Part shown: piece after piece, positions 1 to 10,571 of the stretch
How the letters are laid out: each line of letters starts with the position of its first letter
Position numbering within the stretch: position 1 is the stretch's first letter
Assembly: GCF_027579695.1 (NCBI RefSeq)
Contig: NC_083578.1
Span: 5,994,460 to 6,058,459 of the forward strand
Direction of reading: 5' to 3'
Source of the DNA: Neoarius graeffei
Lineage: Eukaryota > Chordata > Actinopteri > Siluriformes > Ariidae
DNA: 64,000 bases
Translations under genes and position numbers: made by a program
The notes under the pieces: generated by a model
The model's input: only the letters and a program-made list of their open reading frames with translations
Told to the model about the DNA's origin: nothing
The model's database searches: none

Positions 1-212
1 TTCAGGAGTGATTTCCACTACAGGAGCAAAACTGAACAGAACATTTGTTCACATTGTGTCTGAAATGTGAGTTACTATGACACTATACAGTTACTTTGTC
101 AGATACGATATTTATTTCTTCTTTACAGTCTTGTTGTAAAAAGGAAATTTGGCGGTTAGGATTAGCTACAGCACTCGGCCTGCAGTTTTGTGTCTACAGC
201 TGAATCACAGCC

Positions 213-241
213 ATGTGGATATTTAGTATCACCACGCTCCT
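213..241 (+). other. Possible signal-peptide exon of an unidentified gene
   Basis: An ATG begins a short hydrophobic reading (MWIFSITTL) that runs directly into a consensus donor (GTGAGT), as a secretory first exon would. No convincing second exon was found downstream before the class II alpha gene. It may be a relic exon of an immunoglobulin-type gene or chance. The same sequence lies at 30277-30305 in the duplicate. Confidence 0.2.
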
Positions 242-1926
242 GTGAGTTCGTTATTGCTTCATTATCGCCCGCTTGAATGGATCTCAAACGAGTGGCCACT
301 ATTTTCCTGGCATTATAAATAAAAAAACAAACTGATTCAAAACTATGTCCATATTAGATGTTTTTATAGACTCAAACTAAAGCAACAAATTTCATTAAAT
401 TCAGAAAAGTATGATTTCAGGAGCCATAAAAACAAAGACAGTTTTTTTTTTCTCCTAAAAATCAGAGGACTCTTGATTCTGCAGCTTTCGGTCTTCTTTC
501 TTCTTCGCTCATCTCCTCCTCAGGACAATCATCAGAAAGAGACACGGCCAGATGAGGTGTCATGAACAAACAAATGAATCTTACTGTTCTTGATTATTTA
601 TTTTTTCAGACTTATTAGATCATAGATTTGATTATTCACTACTCAGTATCATGATAACTTTCATATTTCTTGATAAAAATCAGGTTAACTTATCTGACTG
701 AGCCCGAGTCAGAAGTCAGTGGTAAGTGCACAATCTGTCTGAAAACCACTGAAACTAAACACTACCGTATACCTCGGTACAATTAAAATAAAATCCATCC
801 ACTGTTCAGTAAATATCTGCTAGCTCATGAGCTGTTAATTAGCAGCAAAAGCTAGCTACATAAATGGAGGTTACCTTTGCAACAGACCAATTTCCATATT
901 ATATCTGTTGGAGTGACAACTGGTTCTGCCACGTTTGCCAAAATTTCCAGAACTCCAGTCTGGCACACTGAATTATGGGATTGTCTTCTGACTGGGACAG
1001 TCCTTTTCTCAGGAGCGCACAGATGCTGCCCCAAGAATGCTGCCTACACAGGATGCCGTCTTCCGACTGGAACGCACCAGTCCTTCAGTGCACTTGGAAT
1101 TAAACATTTAATTGTGGTTTTCTACTGGACTACTGGTTGAGATGTGTCTGTGCAAAAAGTGAAACATAGTTCAGTTCAGGAACCCTTGTGGTTTTTTTAG
1201 AAATACTAAAGTAAAAGATGTGGGAATTTGACTACGCAGGCCGCCACACATATAATGTGCACTACAGAGTGTATACAGTGTTTACACAATGCTATTTAAG
1301 ACCGTCTGTAGTGAACTGTACAGAACACCACAGCAGATTTATTCACAAGAAAAGAGACGCCAGTACGTGTTTACTGACAAAACTACTTACGGTACAGATA
1401 TCACTTCTAGCACAGACACTTTGTTTATTTTGTTTTTATTGTTATAAAATGTGTACGATGCCAAACATAAAATAGAACAGGATACACAGCTTTTCATTTC
1501 TTTCTTTTTTAATTCCAAACCCCTTTTTCTATGTCAAGAACAAAAGCTCAAAATTTCAAGAGCTGTAAAACTTAATGTCATTGTTGTTTGTTTAACCTTT
1601 GAAACCTAAACTTTTATTTTGTATTATTATTTCAGAACCTTTATTTATTTTACTATTTCAGGCACAAAAGCTCAAAAATTCAGGAATTATTATTATTATT
1701 ATTATTATTATTGTTGTTGTTTTGTTTGTTTGACCTTTGAAACCTAAAGACTATTCAGGATTTTAATATTGCTCTGATGTCTCGCTTTCTCTCCTGCTTG
1801 CTTTTCATTTCTTCCTTTTTGTGCTCCCAGTGTTTTAATTCTTTGTGTTTGTAATGATCAGCGCACCTCAGTATGGAAAGAGTAAAGGATCAGGAATTGT
1901 GAAACTCACTTGAGTGTCTGCCTGAA

Positions 1927-1962
1927 CCCAGCTGACTGTGAGGAGAGAACTGATCTGATTGG
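1927..1962 (+). promoter_or_regulatory. Putative class II X-Y promoter module, alpha copy 1
   Basis: CTGATTGG at 1955-1962 matches the Y box (inverted CCAAT, NF-Y site) of MHC class II promoters. About 15 bp upstream, CCCAGCTGACTGTGA (1927-1941) resembles a degenerate X1/X2 box bound by RFX and CREB. The module lies about 115 bp upstream of the ATG, a normal class II distance. The X box match is loose; the Y box is the stronger part. Confidence 0.5.
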
Positions 1963-2076
1963 ATGATTTATTTATCACTGACTCTGCACTCGGCTGTATT
2001 TCTGTCTCTATTCAGTGTGTGGAAGTCAGTGACAAGTGAATTCATCTGAGCTGCTGGTTTACTGACAAACTTCAGG

Positions 2077-3065
2077 ATGAAATTATTTCTCATCTTTTTC
2101 ACACTAATGTGTGTGAGGGACACTGAATCACAGTGTAAGTGAGATATTTATTTATGTGTAAATTTGCTGTAATATTTTCCCCAGTGGTAATTAGAAGAGT
2201 GTATATAAAGTGTTAATGGTGGTGTTTTGGTTATTAAGCTGTAGAGCTTGATTTAAATGAGACAGATCGTTTCAGATCATCACAAAAATGATGTGATTTT
2301 GTCAGTGATAATGATGTTTTTATCTCACTGTAGTAACAGGCTGCTGCAGTTTGAACGTGTGTGTGTGTGTGTGTGTGTTTCTCCAGTTAAACATCACAGA
2401 CTGCTAATAATCGAATGTTCAGAGAAGAATAAGGAGTTTATGTGGGGGGCCGATGGAGATGAGGAGTTTTATGCAGATTTTGAGAAGAAGAAAGGAGTGA
2501 TAATGCTGCCTCCCTTCGCTGATCCGATTGGGTTCCCTGGACAGTACGAGTTTGCCGAGGCTAACCTGCCCATCTGCCAACAAAACTTACAGGTGTCGAA
2601 TAAAGCCTTTAAAGACCGGCCGGTGCCACAGGGTGAGAAACTCAGTGTTTATAGGAGCACAAATTTACCTTGATGATATTGAGTCTAAAATGATTTTCCA
2701 GCATGAAGATGTGAGATTTGTTGTAGATTTGACTGTAAATCACTGACCATTACACTGTCAGTAAACTACAGGAACAATCACAGTCTCCAGCCTGTAAAGC
2801 TCTCATTTACTGTACAATACTCTAATCTCACAGCCGACACTACAGCACTGCTGTCTCACACTATTTTCATTTCATAAAGGCTTTTTATTCGACTAAAACA
2901 TCCCAGAATGCACCACATCATCACAGCAGCTGTTTGCTTCGCCCCGAACACAAACTATTTATCAGTTAAATTTATAGAAATGAAGAAAGTTCTCTCTGAA
3001 CAGAGTAACTGTTGAAGTGTGGGGTTTGTAAATCTAAATAAATCTTTGCTTTTATTTCTATCCCC

Positions 3066-3119
<54 letters not shown>

Positions 3120-4385
3120 AATTATGGATTATGGAGCTAAAGGTAGATTTTATAATTGACTTGCTAGAAAATGTGAAGATGATCTGAGGCAGTAGGATGG
3201 CACATTACTCAGTCGTCAACACAAGCAGAGGGTTTATTTGTAAATAGTCATGTTCCATGTTCTTTCTCTGGCATCTGTTTATCATCTATAAATGCTGAAT
3301 GAAGTGTAATCCATTACATTTTATGTTTAATAAACCTGTAATAAAGCTGCTGTCCTCAGAATTCACATTTAAAATCACAGCTTATATTCCAGATTCCTGT
3401 TGGTTATTATTATATGGACACGAGTGTTTTACTGGGAAATACACCACTCATATTTTTCATAGGAGCTACATCCGGGACCTGAGTAACACAGTCTCCAATA
3501 TCTTCACTCATGAGGAAATTAATGGATTGTTTTGATAAATTTGGGGACTTTTTGTTTGTGAATGTGTCAATAGAATAAAAAGAAAATCACACATTGGCTT
3601 GAAGATATGAAGTTTATCTTCTCATGTTGAAAAACTCACATTTTTCATATGAAATACATCGTGGATCTGAATGACATTATTCCTAATATGTCACTCTGAT
3701 GATGTCACTCCCAGTGTTTTCCCACTGACTAGACGTGTGTTGTCAAAATGGTGACCCGTTTCAAAATTAAAATACTTTTGATTAACGAGGGTTTTTTTTA
3801 TATGTTCATATAATACAAATAAAATTACATATTGGCTTGAAGATATGAAGTTTATTTTCTCATGTTGAAAAATATTTCACTTGTTCACTTCGCTCCCTCA
3901 TGATGTATCCATTCACCTCTCAAAGATAAACTTCATATCTTCGCACCACCATGTAACATCCTCTATATATCGACAGCCAGAAGAAATAATGAACGCATCA
4001 CAGTCTCAGAGTCATAACAATGGTGCACATGTGCTTTATATTTTTCTCCAGATGCCCCACAAAGCTCCATCTATCCCAAACAAAAGATGCAGCTGGGTTC
4101 AGAGAACATGCTCATCTGTCATTCCGCACGATTTTTCCCTCCACCTGTTACTGTACGCTGGACCAAAAACAGTGTAGATGTGACGGAACAATCCACCCTC
4201 AGCCGCTATTACCCGAATAAGGACAAAACCTACAACCAGTTCTCCCACCTGCCCTTCACTCCACAGGAAGGAGACGTTTACACCTGCACGGTGGAGCACG
4301 AGGCCCTGGAGACGCCCGACACCAAGACATGGGGTGAGACGGAGAGTTTAACTACTGATTCAGTCTTTCCTTAGAGTAGAAATAA

Positions 4386-4427
<42 letters not shown>

Positions 4428-4547
4428 GTGGATGTTGAGCTTCCCAGTGTGGGTCCCTCTGTGGTCTGTGGGGTGGGTCTGGCTGTTGGACTGCTCGGAG
4501 TCGCTACTGGAACTTTCTTCCTCGTCAAAGGAAACAGATGTAACTGA
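2077..4547 (+). CDS. MHC class II alpha chain, copy 1 (4 coding exons)
   Basis: The product is the alpha chain of the class II heterodimer, which presents exogenous peptides at the surface of antigen-presenting cells. Coding exons are 2077-2134 (signal peptide), 2387-2632 (alpha1), 4052-4333 (alpha2) and 4426-4547 (connecting peptide, membrane helix, short tail). All junctions are GT-AG and phase 1, giving 235 residues. Alpha1 has two cysteines (ECSEK and PICQQ), as in fish chains. Alpha2 is a C1-set Ig domain (LICHSARFFPPP to YTCTVEH). The helix carries GxxxGxxGxxxG, the known alpha-chain pairing motif. The stop follows GNRCN. A 3' UTR exon starts at 4636 and AATAAA lies at 4926-4931. By eye, the peptide-contacting Asn equivalents of HLA alpha62 and alpha69 are kept. 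The frame is intact; the class II lineage (DA, DB or DE) cannot be assigned here. Confidence 0.96.
3066..3118 (+). repeat. (CA)n microsatellite in alpha intron 2
   Basis: A pure CA run inside the 1.4-kb intron between the alpha1 and alpha2 exons. It is also present, slightly longer, in the second gene copy. Confidence 0.95.
4388..4423 (+). repeat. (TG)n tract forming the end of alpha intron 3
   Basis: The 92-bp intron 3 ends in a TG run that directly precedes the TAG acceptor of the membrane exon, replacing the usual polypyrimidine tract. The second gene has a longer run at the same place. Confidence 0.95.
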
Positions 4548-5214
4548 CACTTCAGGTAACAACTCTAATAAAACTTTATATTTATAATATTTAATACACT
4601 GTTTCTCCCTGATACACCTGTTTCTGTGTTTTCAGCCAGAAGTAAAGCGTTCAGAGAAGGTTTAGATTCATACCATGAATTCTCATTTTGATTTTTCACT
4701 GAGGAAACTGTTCATCCACTAGAGTTTAATTCATCTGTTAAACCATGTAAGGGTTTTTTTTTTTAAATATAAAACGTTGTTGCTTGTTCCACTGAACACC
4801 TGTTGTTTTATTTCTTAAATCTGTGTGTAAAAATCTGTTAAGTTTTTCTTTTCCAATTTATGTAAAATCTAATTAATATTTGAAAATGCAAATGAAAAGG
4901 AATGAGTACCTGCAAATAATTAAAAAATAAACTTTATTTCCTTGAATGTGAATGTTGATGTCATTTGTTTCCATATTGATTATATATTCAGTAACTTGAT
5001 CCACCAGTAAAACAAACAATCTCTGTATTCGTCTAGTTTGGAAATATATTGCCACAATCGTTACAGAAAACTCACACACACACACACACACACATCACAT
5101 GTAACATATTTCAGATATAATGTAATCACATGTGAGAAGCAGTGGGTTCCACCTTATTATGCCCTTAAATTGCACGTGTGAAAACAATGTACGATCACAT
5201 TTGCAATTTATAAA

Positions 5215-5593
5215 TCTCATCTCATCTCATTATCTCTAGCCGCTTTATCCTTCTACAGGGTCGCAGGCAAGCTGGAGCCTATCCCAGCTGACTACGGGCG
5301 AAAGGCGGGGTACACCCTGGGCAAGTCGCCAGGTCATCACAGGGCTGACACATAGACACAGACAACCATTCACACTCACATTCACACCTACGGTCAATTT
5401 AGAGTCACCAGTTAACCTAACCTGCATGTCTTTGGACTGTGGGGGAAACCGGAGCACCCGGAGGAAACCCACGCGGACACGGGGAGAACATGCAAACTCT
5501 GCACGGAAAGGCCCTCGCCGGCCCCGGGGCTCGAACCCAGGACCTTCTTGCTGTGAGGCGACAGCGCTAACCACTACACCACCGTGCCGCCCC
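5215..5593 (-). mobile_element. tRNA-derived SINE (V-SINE/DANA-Mermaid-like)
   Basis: Read on the minus strand, the unit starts with a tRNA-like head (B box GGTTCGAGCCC) preceded by TGGTGTAGTGGTTAGC. It continues through a conserved core (GCATGTTCTCCCCGTGTCCG) and ends in a GATAATGAGATGAG tail. Many close copies occur in this window. It sits just beyond the end of the duplicated block and is absent from the same site in copy 2, so it inserted after the duplication or marks its boundary. Confidence 0.85.
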
Positions 5594-5594
5594 A

Positions 5595-5635
<41 letters not shown>

Positions 5636-6069
5636 TTCCCCCTCCTCCGCCGTGCGAAGCCTTTGAAAAATTGAGGCTACAATGGGACATTCTGAGAGGG
5701 AAATTGTAACAAATTGTTTGTCAACAGTGAAAAAGAAAATAAAACTTTGTCACAAACACTTAATTCAAATTCTAATACCTCATGATTCAAATTGAAATTT
5801 ATAATTCAAATTCAAATGAATCAAACTTAAAGTATTAAACATTCACCAGAGAAATCTGTTTTCTTATACTAGAATAAGGCAGAGTTAGTTGTTCAAAATG
5901 AAAAAAAAAAATTGGAGAGCAAAATTTTCTTTAAAAAGGAAACTAAAAAAGTAAACATTGTAAAGTTGGAATCCAACCCAAATCACAAAGTTTGAAACCA
6001 TGCAAAAAATGTAAGTGCGCTAAAAAAACAAAAAAATACTTGAACTTTTCCTGGAACTTGGTCTTTCTC
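5594..6069. other. AT-rich spacer, no gene seen
   Basis: An (AT)n run (about 5599-5630) is followed by A-rich sequence with no convincing coding or repeat signature. Confidence 0.6.
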
Positions 6070-6074
6070 TCATT

Positions 6075-6338
6075 TTACTTTTCCACTGAACACTCGGTGT
6101 CTTCATCAGAGCAAGACATCTGGTCTTCATTCGTCACGGATTCCGCGACACCGCTGTCACAGCGCTCGGTCGGCGCGTCCTTCAGTGAGGCCCCGGAACT
6201 GGCAGTATGGACCAATCCCTCGATTGTCGCGATCTCGCCATCGGAAACATCTTTATCTGCTTTGTGACAGAAAAAAGAAGTCATCTTCTTCTGCCCAGGA
6301 CAGTCTTTGCCTTTCTTCTGTTTCGTGCCGCGGGACAT
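6075..6338 (-). CDS. Hypothetical ORF with PIP-box-like motif, possible transposon N-terminus
   Basis: This is an open frame of 87 residues on the minus strand, starting at an internal Met (MSRGTKQKKGK); an upstream in-frame Met at 6414-6416 would add 26 residues. A basic N-terminus is followed by QKKMTSFF (6270-6293), which fits the PCNA-interacting pattern Qxx[ILM]xx[FY][FY]. An acidic, Ser-rich tail ending TECSVEK follows. Upstream on this strand is CpG-rich DNA with an ATGGCGCC-type start region. No family was recognised. Several DNA transposons (pogo is the known case) carry such motifs, so a transposon exon is possible. It may also be chance. Confidence 0.3.
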   Translation of the reverse strand: MSRGTKQKKGKDCPGQKKMTSFFCHKADKDVSDGEIATIEGLVHTASSGASLKDAPTERCDSGVAESVTNEDQMSCSDEDTECSVEK

Positions 6339-6810
6339 CTTTAAATGCCCAAGTGTCAACAAAAACAACTCGCGAACTTCTGTCAAAAGTTCCCGCGCCC
6401 GTGGGTGAAAGGTCATTCAGTCTCGAGAAATCTTGCTCTACAAGTCAGTTGACCTTGTAGGTAACCCATGTCAAATCGCACAAGAGCAACTGCAACAAGT
6501 AAACAACTAAACAACATGGCGCCTCGGTGTGGAAAACGCCAATTCAGATCGTTTTTGCACCGTCTGGCGGTGTATCTACTATGATTGGAATATTTTTGGA
6601 GTAATTATAACGTATTTGATGATCAGACACATTGTCACGTGGTGTTGCTGGGATGTTTTCACAGAGGAAAGATCGTTTTGAGAAAGACTGCATGTTGTGC
6701 AGTAAGTGCGTGGCCTAAGTGTGACTTGGGGTTCAATCGGCATTTCGGTAAGGGGGCGCATGCCGAGAGTAAGAGGGTGCAGCGCCCCTGTTCCCCGGTT
6801 TAGACTAAAG

Positions 6811-6812
<2 letters not shown>

Positions 6813-6842
<30 letters not shown>
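6813..6842 (+). repeat. (CA)n microsatellite
   Basis: A pure CA run adjoining the left end of a Tc1-like relic. Confidence 0.9.
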
Positions 6843-6845
<3 letters not shown>

Positions 6846-9310
6846 GTATGCAAAAGTTTGGGCACCCCTGGTCAAAATTGCTGTTACTGTGAACAGTTAA
6901 GCAAGTTGAAGATGAAATGATCTCCAAAAGGCATAAAGTTAAAGATGACTCATTCCCTTTATATTTTAAGCAAAAACATTTTTTTATATTTTCATCTTTT
7001 ACATTTTCAAAATGACAAAAAAGGAAAAGGGCCCGAAGCAAAAGTTTGGGCACCCTGCATGGTTAGTACCTACTGTACAACCCCGATTCCAAAAAAGTTG
7101 GGACAAAGTACAAATTGTAAATAAAAACGGAATGCAATAATTTACAAATATCAAAAACTGATATTGTATTCACAATAGAACATAGACATCATATCAAATG
7201 TTGAAAGTGAGACATTTTGAAATTTCATGCCAAATATTGGCTCATTTGAAATTTCATGACAGCAACACATCTCAAAAAAGTTGGGACAGGGGCAATAAGA
7301 GGCTGGAAAAGTTAAAGGTACAAAAAAGGAACAGCTGGAGGACCAAATTGCAACTCATTAGGTCAATTGGAAATAGGTCATTAACATGACTGGGTATAAA
7401 AAGAGCATCTTGGAGTGGCAGCGGCTCTGAGAAGTAAAGATGGGAAGAGGATCACCAATCCCCCTAATTCTGCGCCGACAAATAGTGGAGCAATAGCAGA
7501 AAGGAGTTCGACAGTGTAAAATTGCAAAGAGTTTGAACATGTCATCATCTACAGTGCATAATATCATCAAAAGATTCAGAGAATCTGGAAGAATCTCTGT
7601 GCATAAGGGTCAAGGCCGGAAAACCATACTGGATGCCCGTGATCTTCGGGCCCTTAGACGGCACTGCATCACATACAGGCATGCTTCTGTATTGGAAATC
7701 ACAAAATGGGCTCAGGAATATTTCCAGAGAACATTATCTGTGAACACAATTCACCGTGCCATCCGCCGTTGCCAGCTAAAACTCTATAGTTCAAAGAAGA
7801 AGCCGTATCAAAACATGATCCAGAAGCGCAGACGTCTTCTCTGGGCCAAGGCTCATTTAAAATGGACTGTGGCAAAGTGGAAAACTGTTCTGTGGTCAGA
7901 CGAATCAAAATTTGAAGTTCTTTATGGAAATCAGGGACGCCGTGTCATTCGGACTAAAGAGGAGAAGGACGACCCAAGTTGTTATCAGCGCTCAGTTCAG
8001 AAGCCTGCATCTCTGATGGTATGGGGTTGCATTAGTGTGTGTGGCATGGGCAGCTTACACATCTGGAAAGACAACATCAATGCTGAAAGGTATATCCAGG
8101 TTCTAGAGCAACATATGCTCCCAACCAGATGATGTCTCTTTCAGGGAAGACCTTGCATTTTCCAACATGACAATGCCAAACCACATACTGCATCAATTAC
8201 AGCATCATGGCTGCGTACACTGTAAGCCCGGACTTTGTATTTAATTAAATGTTTTAATTACAATGTACGTAAAAATTTAAGTTTGATTGCATTACTAAAA
8301 AATATTAAGTATATTCTACTAATTTGAACACATAGTCAAAAGTGTTAATAAGTTTAAGTTGAATGGCCTTAAAATTCTAAGTTTTAGTCATGACCACACC
8401 TCTTTTTTAATCTGCGCAGAGTTGTGAAGCCGCCATTTTAACTTTCACAGATCAGCAGCAGTTACGTGAGGTTTGGTAAAATTCAGAGTGAGCTTCAGCC
8501 AACGTTTGTTCTCTGAACTTAGTATTTTGGATCCTGACTGTCAGTGGGAATGTTTGTTTTAACTTTAAGAGCAGTGGAAATCGCGTGTTTTACAGTTACA
8601 GGTGGTATTTTACCAATTTCACGTCATTTTCATCTGTTGGCTAAGTTGCTTTTGTCACTGTGGAGAGCTCTCTGGATTTGGAATGGGACACTTTTGAAGA
8701 CTTCGGATAATGTAAGTATACAGCACAACCATATCATAGGTTTAATCATTATATATTGTACGATTAAGTACCTAACGTTAGAATTGACGTTCTTCCCCTA
8801 TTAGCGAAGTGCTCACTAGCTGTTAGCTGCATTGAACACCCGACCGACAGCACAGAAAACGCGGTCTTCCACGTTGCGCAGCACAAGGGAGAAGGAGAGC
8901 GAAAGGAAGGCAACGGTCCGTTGGTGTATCACTGTTCACTCAATTTGGTAAGTGCTGTTGCATTTTGAGACGACCATGAACTGAAATGGGCTAGGTTAGT
9001 TCATTATTCGGATCAAACAAAGCGAAATGGCTTAGTTAATTGGAAGTTTAATTAAATGTTTTAGCCCAAGTTTTTTGTTAAATCTTTGTTATTCCAAAAA
9101 GTGCACTCAAACCCCTTTAAGTTTCCTTAGTTGCCAAGGTACCAAACAGACAGTTTTGGAATTAGCACTTGCAACACTCAGATCCAAATATGACCAGTCT
9201 TTATTGTCCTTTCAATAATTACATTCAGTTCACTTATTTTCTGAGGCTTTTCATTTTAAATATCTAACTGGTATGATTGTGTCCTGCACTGTCAATCTTT
9301 CTCTTGTCAG

Positions 9311-9618
9311 GATGCAACTTGCAAGGACTTATACAGTCAGACTCCAGTGGGAATCCTCTGCATTGATGAAGAAAGTCCTCAGCTGAACCCATCCAGAGTA
9401 GGAATCATCCTGGAAGGCAGTGTGGTGATGGACGAGCTGCCCAACCTTCCTCAGGCCTTCTGTGTCCTTTTTGGGCTGATATACAGTACGCCCTACACCT
9501 GGATTATCCAAAGTACATGAAAAACACTTTTTACTTTGTCCAGCAGGTGATGTTCAACCTGGGTAAAAGTGAGCTGGCACCCAAAATTCAGACTCTGAAA
9601 AATCAGCTTGAAGTCTAA
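9311..9618 (+). pseudogene. Terminal exon-like fragment captured inside a transposon, frameshifted
   Basis: A CAG acceptor precedes an open stretch reading through VGIILEGSVVMDELPNLPQA to FGLIY. A 5-base insertion (AGTAC, near 9487) then shifts the frame. In the corrected phase it reads LHLDYPKYMKNTFYFVQQV and ends QTLKNQLEV plus a stop at 9616-9618. The conserved look suggests the last exon of a fish protein of unknown function that is often found near repeats; that recollection is inference. The stop codon doubles as the TAA target duplication of the following MITE. Confidence 0.55.
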
Positions 9619-9824
9619 TGCCGCTTTTCCACTACAAACGCGGCTGAGCCGTGCCGTGCTGAGTCGAGCTGAGTCGAGCTGAGCGGGGCTGTTGGAGTTG
9701 CATTTCGACTACAACCGCGCTGAACCGTGCTGGCTGGAAGTGGGTGGACACATTGGGTGGAGTTAGCGAAAGTGGGTGGACGTCACGTGATGTCGTTAAG
9801 CAGCGCAAACAGTGACATCAGTGA

Positions 9825-10390
9825 CAGTGGCGGAACAAGTCAGAGCCGGGCCGGGGGCGGGGCAAATGACCGGGCCCTTTATTAAAGCTTATCATAACAT
9901 CATTTTAGGCTACAAAATGTCCGCAACTGCGGTGTTTACCAATTTCAACACTACCGGGTGCAACTATGTTATTTAGTACATCAAGTCCTTCAAATGAACA
10001 TGTAACTCAGAAACAAAAAACATTAGGATACTGTACATGGCTCATAATAAAACATCAATAGCCTATACTGCGCACATTATTTGAAGGGCATACGAATGAG
10101 CGCTCAGAGGTTGCAACGGTGACAGGAAGAGTCAGAAATAAAAGGAGGGCAGTGCAAACCTCACTGAATGCACTGTGTTTACCAATTTCAACACTACGGG
10201 GTGCAACTATGTTATTTTGTACATTAAGTCCTTCAAACGAACATGTAACTCAGAAACAAAAAAACATTAGGCGACATACTGTACATGGCTCATAATAAAA
10301 CATCAATAGCCTACTGCGCGCATTATTTGAAGGGCATACGACGAGCCTTGCGCTCCGCGAACTCGTCCACGATGCTCTGTATGTCACTGA
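9825..10390 (+). mobile_element. hAT-like insert within the Harbinger-like MITE
   Basis: This segment is absent from MITE copy B, which gives the empty site. It starts CAGTGGCGGA, typical of hAT ends, and is bracketed by ATCAGTGA and TTCAGTGA, an 8-bp duplication with one mismatch. It contains a direct repeat of about 180 bp (about 9932-10110 and 10166-10345). The right terminus is degenerate. Confidence 0.5.
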
Positions 10391-10442
10391 TTCAGTGATC
10401 TTTTAAGCAGTAGTCTCACGACCCGAATAGTAAACAATAAAC

Positions 10443-10571
10443 ATGGAGGACATGGTGTCGTTAGTGTTGCTGGTCTTGGTGCTGTGGCTTGTTGTCACCG
10501 ACAACGCCAACAGATACTGGCAAGAGCGTATAGATGAGGCGAGGCGCATAAGGCTTCAGAAATTCTCGTAA
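10443..10571 (+). CDS. Small 42-residue ORF inside MITE copy A
   Basis: The ATG is followed by a hydrophobic N-terminal half (SLVLLVLVLWLVV) and a charged C-terminal half (YWQERIDEARRIRLQKFS), ending at TAA. The same 43-codon frame, with only two residue differences, lies in MITE copy B at 16918-17046. It may be the first exon or leader of the parent Harbinger element. Whether it is translated is unknown. Confidence 0.35.
   Translation: MEDMVSLVLLVLVLWLVVTDNANRYWQERIDEARRIRLQKFS

Larger units (their letters stand above)
1..5200 (+). repeat. Segmental duplication, copy 1 (MHC class II alpha block)
   Basis: The stretch from the window start to about 5.2 kb matches 30065-35250 base for base over long runs, in direct orientation and offset by about 30.06 kb. 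Differences are scattered substitutions, microsatellite lengths and a few short indels. The left boundary lies outside the window. Homology fades near 5190, just before a SINE. The block holds the whole alpha gene plus about 2 kb upstream. Open frames at 877-1140 and 1218-1475 recur in copy 2, but only because all the DNA is duplicated. Apart from the alpha gene, and a possible signal-peptide exon at 213-241, I see no gene in 1-1900. Confidence 0.95.

Noticed and set aside
481..576. CAG-led stretch reading GQSSERDTAR then stop, like a class II beta tail exon
   Set aside because: No membrane exon lies upstream in either copy; the match is too short to support.
877..1475. ORFs at 877-1140 and 1218-1475 repeated at 30960-31187 and 31266-31523
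   Set aside because: Their conservation only reflects the recent duplication; no domain, splice context or codon bias supports a gene.
5520..5590. tRNA-like B boxes in the SINE heads
   Set aside because: These are SINE promoters with no full cloverleaf, not functional tRNA genes.
5245..5595. Long ORFs inside SINE copies (also at 39530, 47352, 52708, 53217, 53770)
   Set aside because: They run through a tRNA-derived SINE on either strand and are not protein genes.
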